From a virus, in IMG/VR virus record IMGVR_UViG_3300044645_002359, positions 137,261 through 201,260 of that record: a stretch of DNA of 64,000 bases. One strand, written 5' to 3'. The stretch's first letter is position 1; each line of letters starts with the position of its first letter. Below, piece after piece: positions 40,201-47,295 of this stretch. A program made the translations under genes and the position numbers. Below the pieces are notes generated by a model, which saw only the letters and a list, made by a program, of their open reading frames with translations, did not search any database and was not told the origin of the DNA.

Positions 40201-41795
40201 AGGGTATTTGGAGTTATGTGAAGACTTTATCTATTGCAGCAGCAACGACTTCCGCTCGTGGAACCATGAGTGCAGCCGATAAGTTGAAACTTAACAGCAT
40301 TGCCGATGGGGCAACTGCAAACCAGACTGATGCGTTTTTGCTGAGTCGTACCAATCATACTGGGACGCAGACGGCGTCAACTATTACCGGGCTAGCTGCA
40401 GTGGCCATCAGCGGCAGCGCCACTGACTTGGGCACCGGCACGCTCCCGGCTGCCAGGCTTCCAGACACAACAGTAACCGTCGGCAGCTACGGCACAGCCT
40501 CTGCAGTGCCTCAGTTCACGGTTGACGCAGCGGGGCGGCTTACGGCAGCGGCATCCATCGACATTGCCATCGCCTCCACTGCGGTATCTGGCCTTGGCAG
40601 CCTAGCCACGCAGTCAGGCACATTTTCTGGCACTAGCAGCGGTACAAATACAGGCGATAATGCTGTAAATACCCTTTACTCTGGCCTGGTTTCTAATGCT
40701 AATCATAGCGGAGACGCTAGTGGCTCCACTGTTTTAACCCTTGCAACCGTCAACTCAAACGTCGGATCGTTTGGCTCTGCAACTGTTACCCCAATTTTCA
40801 CCGTTAACGGTAAGGGGCTGATCACTGCTGCTAGCACTTCCACTATTACACCTGCCGTCGGCAGTATCACCGGCCTAGGAACCGGAATTGCACAAGCCCT
40901 AGCCGTCAACACTGGCGCTGAAGGAGCCCCGGTGATCCTAGGCGGAGCGGGAGGAATTCCTTCAAGCCTCACGCTCACCAACGCCACCGGGTTGCCGTTT
41001 GGAACAGGCATAAGTGATAAACCTACAACCCTATCAGGCTACGGTATAACAGACGGCTTCACCGAAGCCAACGTCCGATCAACGACTCTCACAGGGTATA
41101 CCAGTGGCGCCGGGACGATCACGGCTGCAGACACTGTGCTCACAGCAATCCAAAAGCTTAACGGTAATGCAGCGACGTTCGGTACTGGTAGCGTTACTAG
41201 CGTCGGTCTTAGCCTCCCAAATTTGTTCAACGTTACTACTACGACGGTCACCACCAGCGGCACCCTGACGGCCAGTCTGAACACGCAGGACGCCAATCTT
41301 GTCTGGGCTGGTCCGACCAGCGGTAGTGCAGCGGCCCCGACCTTCCGAACCCTGGTGGCGGCCGATTTGCCTTCGACCCCGCAATTCACGAACTTAGGTT
41401 TGGGAACCGCCGCTGTGAGCGGCTGGGAGTTGACCGTCGTAGGCGGAATGGTACAGAGGCGAGAATTGATAAGCCCAGTCAGTGGCGTTTATACGATCGA
41501 TGTCACATCGGGCAATGAATTTTATCTTGACAACCCTATCAACGGGGCCACCACAATTAACCTGAGCAACCTAAGCAACATTCCAAATAGTTATCGCTGG
41601 ACGGGTGTGTTAGAATTTACCTACACTAGCGGCGCGATCTCGTGGTTTACCGGCAATTCTGGGTGGACCGTGAGTTGGAAAACGCCTACAAAAACAGCAA
41701 AAGTTCCAACCTCTGGAAACGTTGAAGAATTCGTAATCCGTGTGATTGGTTCCTCATTTCGGATTGTTGTGGCACCAACTACGGAGACTAACTGA
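37254..41795 (+). CDS. Giant tail fibre 3, mosaic C-terminus
   Basis: A 1513-residue fibre. The N-terminal anchor ('QILRSLEAKKRPNPATLLPG', 'QLAANIDPTEPGLYFSD') is homologous to that of fibre 1. Around 200-450 lies a right-handed beta-helix ('YASDSNNGTSPGEPLLTLGA', 'PGDLVEVGPGLYTE', 'HVRTESGGQVNLSGG'). The stretch 'GNFAVGTQFYVDGTNGSVTI' leads to typical fibre-shaft repeats, 'NHTGTQTASTITGLA', 'GSYGTASAVPQFTVDAAGR' and 'NSNVGSFGSATVTPIFTVNG'. The C-terminal 400 residues are more GC-rich than the rest, indicating module exchange. The two following genes may chaperone or decorate it; all are host-recognition functions. Confidence 0.85.
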   Translation: MPQTIQILRSLEAKKRPNPATLLPGQLAANIDPTEPGLYFSDTSGNLRKVGPCHIGSEPPNSDVVPPAFAGNCIGEMWYDTVGEVLKIWDGTIWVSTQSGGGGGTGDLGDLALTNTASNPFLIFTDSSGNPQKFNLNASLTQKGQVQLSSSLTDVSETLAATPRAISLLNTNIGTVSSGLTTANANIATLQQQLLKFRDGNRIYVSKSIYASDSNNGTSPGEPLLTLGAAAAAAQPGDLVEVGPGLYTEPSLPIRWKRDVGILGKGLRNARVQPAAGQEYNDIFKVDSGFWCWGLEFAGHQADSSTGQQAWAISFNETADNTSLGAVGLGAYIFKSPYIQNCTSLTAEDDNGNAGSQSTGDTGGGIIVDGASCAKNSPIRSMVVDSFTQVNLGGPGCLVKNDGYAQLVSFFGTFCNYHVRTESGGQVNLSGGGTSDFGTYGLMADGYSPSPLYTAKARVSAFGATRIEKGVTFDIPSNLITCTDLLGHGLSIDDQVIFNCSQGTFPDNIVTGTEYYVISSGFTTVDFKVSLTQGGSPVDISGTATGAYTVIRQGNTEVDVIDLGANRLGRQLKYPTAGSAGSPGNAVTITARGGSTAGSSFTVTLDTSTIRHEYIGGGTVTIGANSYPVSSCTYDNLTGSTVLAATGYAPTLGAQVTMQDLFFTCSSSSRPSSGILLFPQLPFPSGGATPFTYTKTGANTFTYLTTATPSGPEHEYVSGGTAVIGSTNYGVADCSYVKNTGLVTITTVTPLPGASSGTVTVEGLNFICPTSGYIVTGSVPIDINGNPVAFGAPTQAGYRINFYSGVNGGLKNTIDADQVIDFRNRSQVSAPSHTFEYVGSGTNYDALPYNGGVPVPANKIVETNNGRVFSSNTDELGNFAVGTQFYVDGTNGSVTINTDQFNLSGLNFIGPFSRNGGISTVGEQLREISNNTSLIASTGVADGNTAPTQFAVKEYTGSRYVTNVATELGGPLSVTGNAGASGEGIWSYVKTLSIAAATTSARGTMSAADKLKLNSIADGATANQTDAFLLSRTNHTGTQTASTITGLAAVAISGSATDLGTGTLPAARLPDTTVTVGSYGTASAVPQFTVDAAGRLTAAASIDIAIASTAVSGLGSLATQSGTFSGTSSGTNTGDNAVNTLYSGLVSNANHSGDASGSTVLTLATVNSNVGSFGSATVTPIFTVNGKGLITAASTSTITPAVGSITGLGTGIAQALAVNTGAEGAPVILGGAGGIPSSLTLTNATGLPFGTGISDKPTTLSGYGITDGFTEANVRSTTLTGYTSGAGTITAADTVLTAIQKLNGNAATFGTGSVTSVGLSLPNLFNVTTTTVTTSGTLTASLNTQDANLVWAGPTSGSAAAPTFRTLVAADLPSTPQFTNLGLGTAAVSGWELTVVGGMVQRRELISPVSGVYTIDVTSGNEFYLDNPINGATTINLSNLSNIPNSYRWTGVLEFTYTSGAISWFTGNSGWTVSWKTPTKTAKVPTSGNVEEFVIRVIGSSFRIVVAPTTETN

Positions 41796-41797
41796 TC

Positions 41798-42838
41798 ATG
41801 CTAGGGCGTAACGCATTACTAATGGCAAACGGTGGGACGGGTACGCCAGGCTTTGGGGTCAGGTTTAGCAACCCAGCAACTTTGCCGCCCGGAACAGGTT
41901 ACGGAGTTGCTTTTAGTCCTGATGGGTCCGCTATTGCGGTTGCTTCTAGTGCTACCGCATACCCTTGGTCGTCATCAGGATTCGGCACTAAATATGCCAA
42001 CCCTGCAACGCTTCCCGCAAGTTTTGCGTATTGCGTTGCCTTTAGTCCTTCCGGTGGATCCATCGCTTTTGGCCATTTTTCAAACCCTTTTATCACTGCA
42101 TACCCCTGGTCATCATCAGGATTTGGCACTAAATATGCGAACCCTGCGACGCTGCCAGGAGGCTATGTCCTGGGCGTAGCATTTAGCCCTTCTGGTGATT
42201 CTATTGCAGTAGCCGGAAACGGCTCTCCATGGCTTATTGTTTATGCCTGGTCATCATCAGGATTTGGCACTAAATATGCTAATCCTGCAACATTGCCTAC
42301 AGGGGTTGGCAATGCGGCTGCCTTTAGCCCTGACGGTGCTGCAATTGCGGTCTCCCACGTATCGTCTCCCCGTATTACCGCATACCCCTGGTCATCATCA
42401 GGATTTGGCACTAAATATGCGAACCCTGCGACGCTGCCCACAGGCGACGGCAAAGGTGTTGCTTTTAGTCCTGATGGTAGTGCCTTGGCGACTATCCATT
42501 TTTCAAGCCCTTTTATCACCGCATACCCTTGGTCATCATCAGGGTTTGGGGTTAAATATAATAATCCGGCAACATTGCCGGTTATGTCAATAGCCACCAC
42601 GCCCGCCATGGGGGTTGCGTTCAGTCCGGACGGGAGAGCCCTTGCGGTTGCGCACAATAACTCCCCACATATCACCGCATACCCTTGGTCGTCATCAGGC
42701 TTTGGTGCTAAATACAACGACCCGATCACTTTGCCGCCGAATGATGGCCTTGGCGTTGCCTTTAGTCCTGATAATAGCGCTTTGGCGGTTGCTCACGCAG
42801 ACAGCCCGTTCCTCTCTGTTTACACTTTCACCACATGA
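41798..42838 (+). CDS. Seven-repeat beta-propeller (YVTN/WD-like) protein
   Basis: A 346-residue protein made almost entirely of seven repeats of about 47 residues, each ending with a 'GVAFSPDGSAIAVA'-type strand pair and 'ITAYPWSSSGFGTKYANPAT'. Seven copies is the number needed for a closed seven-bladed propeller. It begins 2 nt after fibre 3 and ends in an ATGA overlap with the next gene, so it belongs to the fibre operon. Propellers bind glycans or proteins, and a fibre-tip or receptor-binding role is inferred. It has no signal peptide. Repeats are nearly identical in DNA over short blocks, which points to recent expansion or gene conversion. Confidence 0.8.
   Translation: MLGRNALLMANGGTGTPGFGVRFSNPATLPPGTGYGVAFSPDGSAIAVASSATAYPWSSSGFGTKYANPATLPASFAYCVAFSPSGGSIAFGHFSNPFITAYPWSSSGFGTKYANPATLPGGYVLGVAFSPSGDSIAVAGNGSPWLIVYAWSSSGFGTKYANPATLPTGVGNAAAFSPDGAAIAVSHVSSPRITAYPWSSSGFGTKYANPATLPTGDGKGVAFSPDGSALATIHFSSPFITAYPWSSSGFGVKYNNPATLPVMSIATTPAMGVAFSPDGRALAVAHNNSPHITAYPWSSSGFGAKYNDPITLPPNDGLGVAFSPDNSALAVAHADSPFLSVYTFTT
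41966..42699 (+). repeat. 141-bp tandem DNA repeats in propeller gene
   Basis: The marker TGGTC(A/G)TCATCAGG starts at 41966, 42107, 42248, 42389, 42530 and 42686. Spacing is 141 bp four times and then 156 bp, so units are 47 codons with one 52-codon unit. Flanking bases up to about 55 bp are almost invariant between copies 2-5. Confidence 0.95.
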
Positions 42839-43095
42839 ACAGCAAGCTCCCCATCCTCGCCCCCGCCCTTGAAGGCCGCGATGCCGAACTTCTCGGCTAC
42901 CAGGTCAATATCGATAACTATGTCTTAGCGATTGCTAAGATTGAACAAGACTACGCTGACAATGACGATCTCATTGCATTCCGTGACGACCTCCAAACCC
43001 GACTAGACGAGGAGCGCCGCCAGCAACTGCGCTGCCAGGTCATCCGCGATGTAATCGCCGAGCAGGTCGCTCAACTCACCATTGAAGCCGAATGA
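42835..43095 (+). CDS. Small helical fibre-operon protein, unknown
   Basis: An 86-residue helical, acidic protein coupled to the propeller gene by ATGA and to the next gene by another 4-nt overlap. Sequence features: 'ALEGRDAELLGYQVNIDNY', 'IAKIEQDYADNDD', and a charged helix 'RLDEERRQQLRCQVIRDVI'. Codons are GC-rich and unlike those of most genes in the window. It probably travels with the neighbouring fibre-assembly gene as an acquired unit; a chaperone role is likely but not shown. Confidence 0.55.
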   Translation: MNSKLPILAPALEGRDAELLGYQVNIDNYVLAIAKIEQDYADNDDLIAFRDDLQTRLDEERRQQLRCQVIRDVIAEQVAQLTIEAE

Positions 43096-44006
43096 ACCTA
43101 ATCAACCTCCTCACCAACGCCTACCCCGTCAGCCTCTACGAGGTGCGCCAGGCCAACCCCAACGTTTCCTTTCCCGTCAACCCCACCGACGAGGATCTAG
43201 CACCGTTCGGCTATGCCAATGTCTATCCTACCTTACAACCCACTGAGTACGATCCACGCACACAGCGCATCGAAGAGGCAACTCCAGAGCCCGATCCCGA
43301 GGGTATCTATCAGCAGCAGTGGACAATCCGCGAAGCTACCGAACAAGAAATTGCGGCCTATGATGAAGCTAACCGCCCTGCCCCTAATTACTCAGGATTC
43401 TATAACGACCTGATCGCCAATCCGATCTACACAGCAATCAGCATGAGGGCAGCATTATTTCAACCCCTACTTGCTGCATCGACAGAATTTATTGCGGCAT
43501 TTGCCGATGCCAAGGCTGGCAACCCGAATCCTGACGCCATCCGTATGACAGTCTGGAGGTTGTTTTATTGGTTAAAACCATCTGTCGATGAAGTGGCGGC
43601 AATTCAGACAATGCTTGAAGACAATAACCTAGCCGATTTATATTCATTGGAAATACCAGTCCCGGTCTTAGAGGCATTCAATTCACTACCTAATCCATTC
43701 CTTTTCTATCAAGGTGTGTTGGGTAGTAACTTATATCAGAGGAAGTTGGTTCAGCTTATTCTTTCCGGTGCAAGTTCAGTTCCCGGCGATGCGACAACGA
43801 TAATGGGGTTTGCCATTAAGGACGCCCAGGCTGGATTAGTTCCTCCGCCAGTTGTTGGCGCCCCCCCAAATAGTCTCCAATCCGCAATCTGGCTATTTAT
43901 GGCTGCTGTGGGGTCATTGATTGATGAGGATGATGTGGCTGAACTTCAGACTTTACTGGATGCTGCTAATCTATCGGGGATGTATTCGCTGTTGCCACCA
44001 ACATGA
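43092..44006 (+). CDS. Fibre-assembly-type N-terminus with helical C-terminus
   Basis: A 304-residue protein. Residues 1-95 match the widespread N-terminal part of phage fibre-associated proteins: 'VSLYEVRQANPNVSFPVNPT', 'DEDLAPFGYANVYP', then 'QQWTIREATEQEIAAYDEA'. Residues 95-304 contain two similar helical units about 105 residues apart ('MRAALFQPLLAASTEFIAAF' ... 'PSVDEVAAIQTMLEDNNLADLYSL' and 'AIWLFMAAVGSLIDEDDVAE' ... 'LSGMYSL'), suggesting duplication. The 5' third is GC-rich, the 3' two-thirds much less. Last gene of the fibre operon; inferred role is folding or attachment of fibre 3. Confidence 0.6.
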   Translation: MNLINLLTNAYPVSLYEVRQANPNVSFPVNPTDEDLAPFGYANVYPTLQPTEYDPRTQRIEEATPEPDPEGIYQQQWTIREATEQEIAAYDEANRPAPNYSGFYNDLIANPIYTAISMRAALFQPLLAASTEFIAAFADAKAGNPNPDAIRMTVWRLFYWLKPSVDEVAAIQTMLEDNNLADLYSLEIPVPVLEAFNSLPNPFLFYQGVLGSNLYQRKLVQLILSGASSVPGDATTIMGFAIKDAQAGLVPPPVVGAPPNSLQSAIWLFMAAVGSLIDEDDVAELQTLLDAANLSGMYSLLPPT

Positions 44007-44077
44007 TTATGTAGGGAAGGTGTTAAACTCTCGGCAAAGCTTCTCCTTTCACCCACCGTACCCTTAGTCAAAGATAT

Positions 44078-44836
44078 TTAAAAGTCTAGAGCTAGATCTT
44101 CTGGACCCTGCTTTGAGAAAGAACCAAAAAGTTCAGAAGGTGTTTCATAACCTTCGCTCCCTTTTGACCTATTAGCTGAAGCACAGACGAGGGAAAATCT
44201 GGCTTTAGCCTCGTGATACAACTTCCAATCTTTCCACAGAATCTCATCTTTGAATTTCTTGGCAGTAGGTGGCCCAGTTAGAGAAACATCCGTATAGGTT
44301 AAAGAATTTAACTTTATAAAAGAATCGGCAATTTCCGCGAAAGAAAGCCCTACATGGTCAACGTCGGTTCTCATGCCTCTTCGAATGCTCTTTCCTGTCA
44401 AGTAACAAGTTATTGGAAGGTTCAAAGACTCTCTAAAGTCCTTCAACTGAGATGAAACTCCATTCCTCATGGCAGCTTTCACGGCATTGTAATGCTTTTC
44501 TTCTAAACTCGCGCTTGTTGCTATCTTCTTAGCGGGGTACAAAAAGTCTATCAACTTAGCCTTTGGGACGGGTTGCTTCGAGCCCCCTCGCTCAAGGCTT
44601 ATCATTTTAACTTTTCTACCCCCTGCAATTTCTACATTCCTCAAGTAAACATTAACGTCTAGGTCGTTCGACAGTTTCGCCCACGTTGGAGAAAGACGGC
44701 AAGATCTCAGAACGAAGTCTCTGGGCTCACCGACCAACCTTGAATTTGCTCGATGGTTTTCAATTATTCTACTTAGTTTTTCCGTGTAGTCCTTCTTAGT
44801 TAGCCCAAGGGTGTCTTTTCCTATCGTGTTGCTCAT
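44078..44836 (-). CDS. HNH-like endonuclease (DUF3223-type), only minus-strand gene
   Basis: A 252-residue protein on the opposite strand from every other gene. Its second half has the order seen in phage HNH-like proteins of the DCL/DUF3223 group: 'CYLTGKSIRRGMRTDVDHVG' (C.(l)TG....DVDH), 'SFAEIADSFIKLNSL', then 'WKLYHEAKARFSLVCASANR' with a final W...H......SAN. This is a mobile nuclease pattern. It has its own consensus late promoter with the exact 31-nt spacing, mirrored on the minus strand, so it fits the phage's regulatory system despite its orientation. Inserted between the fibre block and the nucleotide-metabolism block. Confidence 0.7.
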   Translation of the reverse strand: MSNTIGKDTLGLTKKDYTEKLSRIIENHRANSRLVGEPRDFVLRSCRLSPTWAKLSNDLDVNVYLRNVEIAGGRKVKMISLERGGSKQPVPKAKLIDFLYPAKKIATSASLEEKHYNAVKAAMRNGVSSQLKDFRESLNLPITCYLTGKSIRRGMRTDVDHVGLSFAEIADSFIKLNSLTYTDVSLTGPPTAKKFKDEILWKDWKLYHEAKARFSLVCASANRSKGSEGYETPSELFGSFSKQGPEDLALDF

Positions 44837-44857
44837 TTCAGTGGGTTGAATCTAATA

Positions 44858-44867
44858 AACTTTACCC
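44858..44867 (-). promoter_or_regulatory. Late-type promoter motif GGGTAAAGTT on the minus strand
   Basis: Reading the minus strand, the motif's first G (44867) is exactly 31 nt from the A of the ATG at 44836. Strong independent support for motif function because strand and context differ from all others. Its complement supplies a TTTACC that might serve as a weak -35 for the + strand. Confidence 0.88.
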
Positions 44868-44911
44868 GACTACAAGGAAGCTAGGATAAGGTCAACGGTA
44901 ATTGACTCAAT

Positions 44912-45286
44912 GTGCTAGAAAAAACTTCGGTTATTCGTCAACGGGGTGACCTGAAATACCTCCTTGGAACTGAAGTTGAGTGCTCGGGGAGGGTAAAAGA
45001 GCTTCGCCCCCACGAAAAGAGAAAAGATCTAGACTCAATTTGTTTAGTGAATGTCATTGTAACACCTTTACCATTCGGTGAATCCATATACGTAGACCAC
45101 TTATGGATTTTGAGGCGCCAATTCAAAAAAGTCGGCAAAGTGCCTGAACAAAATGAAAGAGTGTATTTCACTGGCAAAGTTTACTCCTACAAAAGACTAG
45201 GAGGGAAATCAATCGACCGTGGATTATACGGAATAGAAGATTACGGAGTTCTTCCTTTAATGTTGGGGAAAGTTCATGAAAATTGA
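44912..45286 (+). CDS. Small beta-rich protein, unknown (OB-like?)
   Basis: A 124-residue protein begun by GTG 44912; the adjacent ATG frame stops after two codons. The strand order 'LGTEVECSGRVKELRPHEK', 'VNVIVTPLPFGESIYVDHLW', 'NERVYFTGKVYSYKRLGG' and 'GLYGIEDYGVLPL' looks like a five-stranded barrel, perhaps OB-like, with no catalytic motif. It is first in the nucleotide-metabolism block. The only upstream promoter-like sequence is a poor GGATAAGGT at 44884. Confidence 0.5.
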   Translation: MLEKTSVIRQRGDLKYLLGTEVECSGRVKELRPHEKRKDLDSICLVNVIVTPLPFGESIYVDHLWILRRQFKKVGKVPEQNERVYFTGKVYSYKRLGGKSIDRGLYGIEDYGVLPLMLGKVHEN

Positions 45287-45512
45287 GATCAAGAGTCAAA
45301 TTTTCGAGGGAAGAGAATACCTTGAGTTTCTCTTGCACGATGGGCCAAATGAAAGAGAGAAGATAAGGGGTTACGCCACTGACCTTATCGTAGCGTTCAC
45401 GAAAATCATTGAGTGGCACGAAAGGATAGAGTCGGAGTACGGTAGTGGTGAGGGTATACCCTCTATGCCCGAGGGCTATAGTAAGATCGAAGCGGAACCA
45501 CCGCCTTTGTAA
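45276..45512 (+). CDS. Small protein, unknown
   Basis: A 78-residue protein overlapping the upstream gene by 11 nt and followed 13 nt later by the exonuclease gene. It contains 'EGREYLEFLLHDGPNEREKI' and a helix 'LIVAFTKIIEWHERIES', then a Pro/Gly-rich acidic end. No family recognised; coupling supports a real gene. Confidence 0.5.
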   Translation: MKIEIKSQIFEGREYLEFLLHDGPNEREKIRGYATDLIVAFTKIIEWHERIESEYGSGEGIPSMPEGYSKIEAEPPPL

Positions 45513-45525
45513 TCTTCATTAAACA

Positions 45526-46146
45526 GTGAAACCAACAGAGTTAGAGTTTAAAGAACTCAAGCAAAAGTCCTCAGAGTGGGCTGAACAACGACTGTCTGAC
45601 CCTAAAACAGTAGTTATTGACTGTGAAACTACTGGGATCTTAAGAAACGATCCAAATACCGAAATCGTTCAACTTACAGTTACGAACGTTGCAGCCAGGC
45701 CTCTATTTTCAATGTTGATTAAGCCCGCTCAGCCAATGAGAGACGAGCTGGTAAATATCCATGGCATTTCCAACGAGATGGTGATGGATAGTCCCATTTT
45801 CCCTCAGGTAGCGAAGCTAATCTCGTTCATTCTCGAAGGTAAGCACGTTGTCGCATATAACGCTGACTTCGACGTTGCCCTCTTGGTTCATCTATATAAA
45901 AAGTACGACATACCCGCTCCGAAGTTCTCCGGGGCCAGTTGCTGCATGGACAGGTATTCCGAGTGGAAGGGTGAATGGAACGAAGGTAAGGAAGGAATCC
46001 GTTGGCAAAAACTTCCAAACTTGTCAGGTATGCCTGCTCACGACGCACTGTCTGACTGCGTTTCCACTATTCGCGTAATGGAATTAATGGCCAGGGGAAT
46101 TGACTTGGCTACCCTTGATTCTGAAGAAATTTCTCTAAACTTTTGA
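45526..46146 (+). CDS. DnaQ-like 3'-5' exonuclease (DEDDh)
   Basis: A 206-residue protein started by GTG, with the three exonuclease motifs: ExoI 'VVIDCETTGI' (D32, E34), ExoII 'HVVAYNADFDVALL' and ExoIII 'PAHDALSDCVSTIRVM' with the H...D spacing of the DEDDh subclass. 'NIHGISNEMV' between ExoI and ExoII is typical. It removes nucleotides from DNA 3' ends; in the phage it may proofread replication or process recombination ends. No polymerase is fused or adjacent in this window. It belongs to a + strand run with ThyX and the 5'-3' exonuclease, all without late promoters. Confidence 0.85.
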   Translation: MKPTELEFKELKQKSSEWAEQRLSDPKTVVIDCETTGILRNDPNTEIVQLTVTNVAARPLFSMLIKPAQPMRDELVNIHGISNEMVMDSPIFPQVAKLISFILEGKHVVAYNADFDVALLVHLYKKYDIPAPKFSGASCCMDRYSEWKGEWNEGKEGIRWQKLPNLSGMPAHDALSDCVSTIRVMELMARGIDLATLDSEEISLNF

Positions 46147-46151
46147 TAACC

Positions 46152-46451
46152 ATGTTCGGTAAAATTACGATCACCTACGAGCCCCCCAACAATGACCCAG
46201 ATGAGAGTAGGGTCTCTATGCAATTTTCTTCAGAGGCAGACCTGAACGAAATTGTAAGGAACTTCGAGCGTTTCCTTCGAGTAATGGAGTACCCTCTAGA
46301 TCAAGGTGATTCTCTCGAGGTTGTTTACGCAAAAGACTGCCCTGACACACCTGCGCACTTCACGGCTTTCCCTAGTCTCGGAAAAAACTGTTACCTCACT
46401 TTGACCGATGGTAGTCTGTATAACCTAACATCAAGAGATTCGGAGAGCTGA
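46152..46451 (+). CDS. Small protein, unknown
   Basis: A 99-residue protein; ATG 46152 is preferred to an in-frame TTG at 46143 that overlaps the exonuclease stop. Beta-alpha pattern: 'KITITYEPPNNDPDESRVSM', 'LNEIVRNFERFLRVMEY' and 'SLEVVYAKDCPD'. Two cysteines, no motif. Located between exonuclease and ThyX with 1 nt to the latter. Confidence 0.5.
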   Translation: MFGKITITYEPPNNDPDESRVSMQFSSEADLNEIVRNFERFLRVMEYPLDQGDSLEVVYAKDCPDTPAHFTAFPSLGKNCYLTLTDGSLYNLTSRDSES

Positions 46452-46452
46452 G

Positions 46453-47295
46453 GTGGAAAACAATAATCCCTGGTTCATTGAAGGATCAAGTAAATCTCGT
46501 CTAGTTACCGTTACACCTCACGCAGAAGAGCATATTGCTTATATCGCCAGAGTAACAAGCAAGAACCAAAGCAACCCTAAAATCTCAGGTTTGCTAAAGT
46601 ACTGTGCAAAAGACGGACATTGGAGCGTTTTCGAGCAAGCTACCATGTCAGTAGAAGTTGTCACACCTTTGGCAATCTCAATTCAGGCACTGAGGCACCG
46701 GTCCTTTTGCTTTCAGCAATTTTCAGGAAGGTATGAAGATCAGGGTTTCATGAGAAACTATACAGAAGATCTTTCCACCTACCAAGATCTGTTCTACATG
46801 CCCGAAGAAGCAAGGCTCCAAGACACCAAGAACCGTCAGAATAGCTTCGTGGCAGATGACGCAAGTCTCACAGACTTTATGTGGTCTGAATTCGAGTTCG
46901 CCTACAAAGCTTCTATCACTGCCTACAATAATCTCCTTGGGCGCGGTATCGCTAAGGAACTAGCACGTTTTGTTCTTCCCGAGGGTGTGTATACTCGTCT
47001 CTACATTACCGGAAATGTGAGATCGTTCATTCACTACATTAACGTGAGAGACGATCATGGGGTGGCTCAGTGGGAACACGTAGAACTTGCAAGGGCTGTG
47101 CGTTCCGTGTTTGCAACCCAATTCCCCACTATTTACAGCTCTTTGTTCGACCCGCAAACGGGTAGTCTTTTATACAAAGACAAAGAGCACGAAGAGCAGA
47201 TTGCCCAACTTCAAGGAGAAATTTCGGTCCTCCAAGACGAGATCACAGGCTTGAAAACTACTATTACCCTTCTTCAAAATCGACTGTCTAACTGA
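46453..47295 (+). CDS. thyX: Flavin-dependent thymidylate synthase ThyX
   Basis: A 280-residue protein started by GTG. The signature RHRx7S is present (R81-H82-R83 ... S91 in 'RHRSFCFQQFSGRYED'), together with 'HWSVFEQATMSVEV' (flavin/dUMP-binding region) and 'GIAKELARFVLPEGVYTRLY'. It methylates dUMP to dTMP using methylenetetrahydrofolate and FADH2. The partner activity, dCMP deaminase, is encoded at 61263, and MazG at 60947. The C-terminal 38 residues form a coiled coil ('EQIAQLQGEISVLQDEITGL') that ThyX enzymes usually lack and may cross-link tetramers. The next gene starts at the stop (TGATG-type overlap). Confidence 0.93.
   Translation: MENNNPWFIEGSSKSRLVTVTPHAEEHIAYIARVTSKNQSNPKISGLLKYCAKDGHWSVFEQATMSVEVVTPLAISIQALRHRSFCFQQFSGRYEDQGFMRNYTEDLSTYQDLFYMPEEARLQDTKNRQNSFVADDASLTDFMWSEFEFAYKASITAYNNLLGRGIAKELARFVLPEGVYTRLYITGNVRSFIHYINVRDDHGVAQWEHVELARAVRSVFATQFPTIYSSLFDPQTGSLLYKDKEHEEQIAQLQGEISVLQDEITGLKTTITLLQNRLSN

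Noticed and set aside
41039-41389. Overlapping minus-strand frames of 100-116 codons in fibre 3
   Set aside because: GC-rich shadows of the fibre-shaft coding sequence without start signals.
41966-42699. Regular DNA repeats that might suggest a CRISPR array
   Set aside because: The period is a multiple of three (141 bp), the spacers are coding and similar to each other, and the whole is a continuous protein repeat.
42241-42729. Long minus-strand open frame (and shorter ones) inside the propeller gene
   Set aside because: It is the antisense of the repeated blades and repeats with the same period; the + strand frame has the propeller signature and operon coupling.
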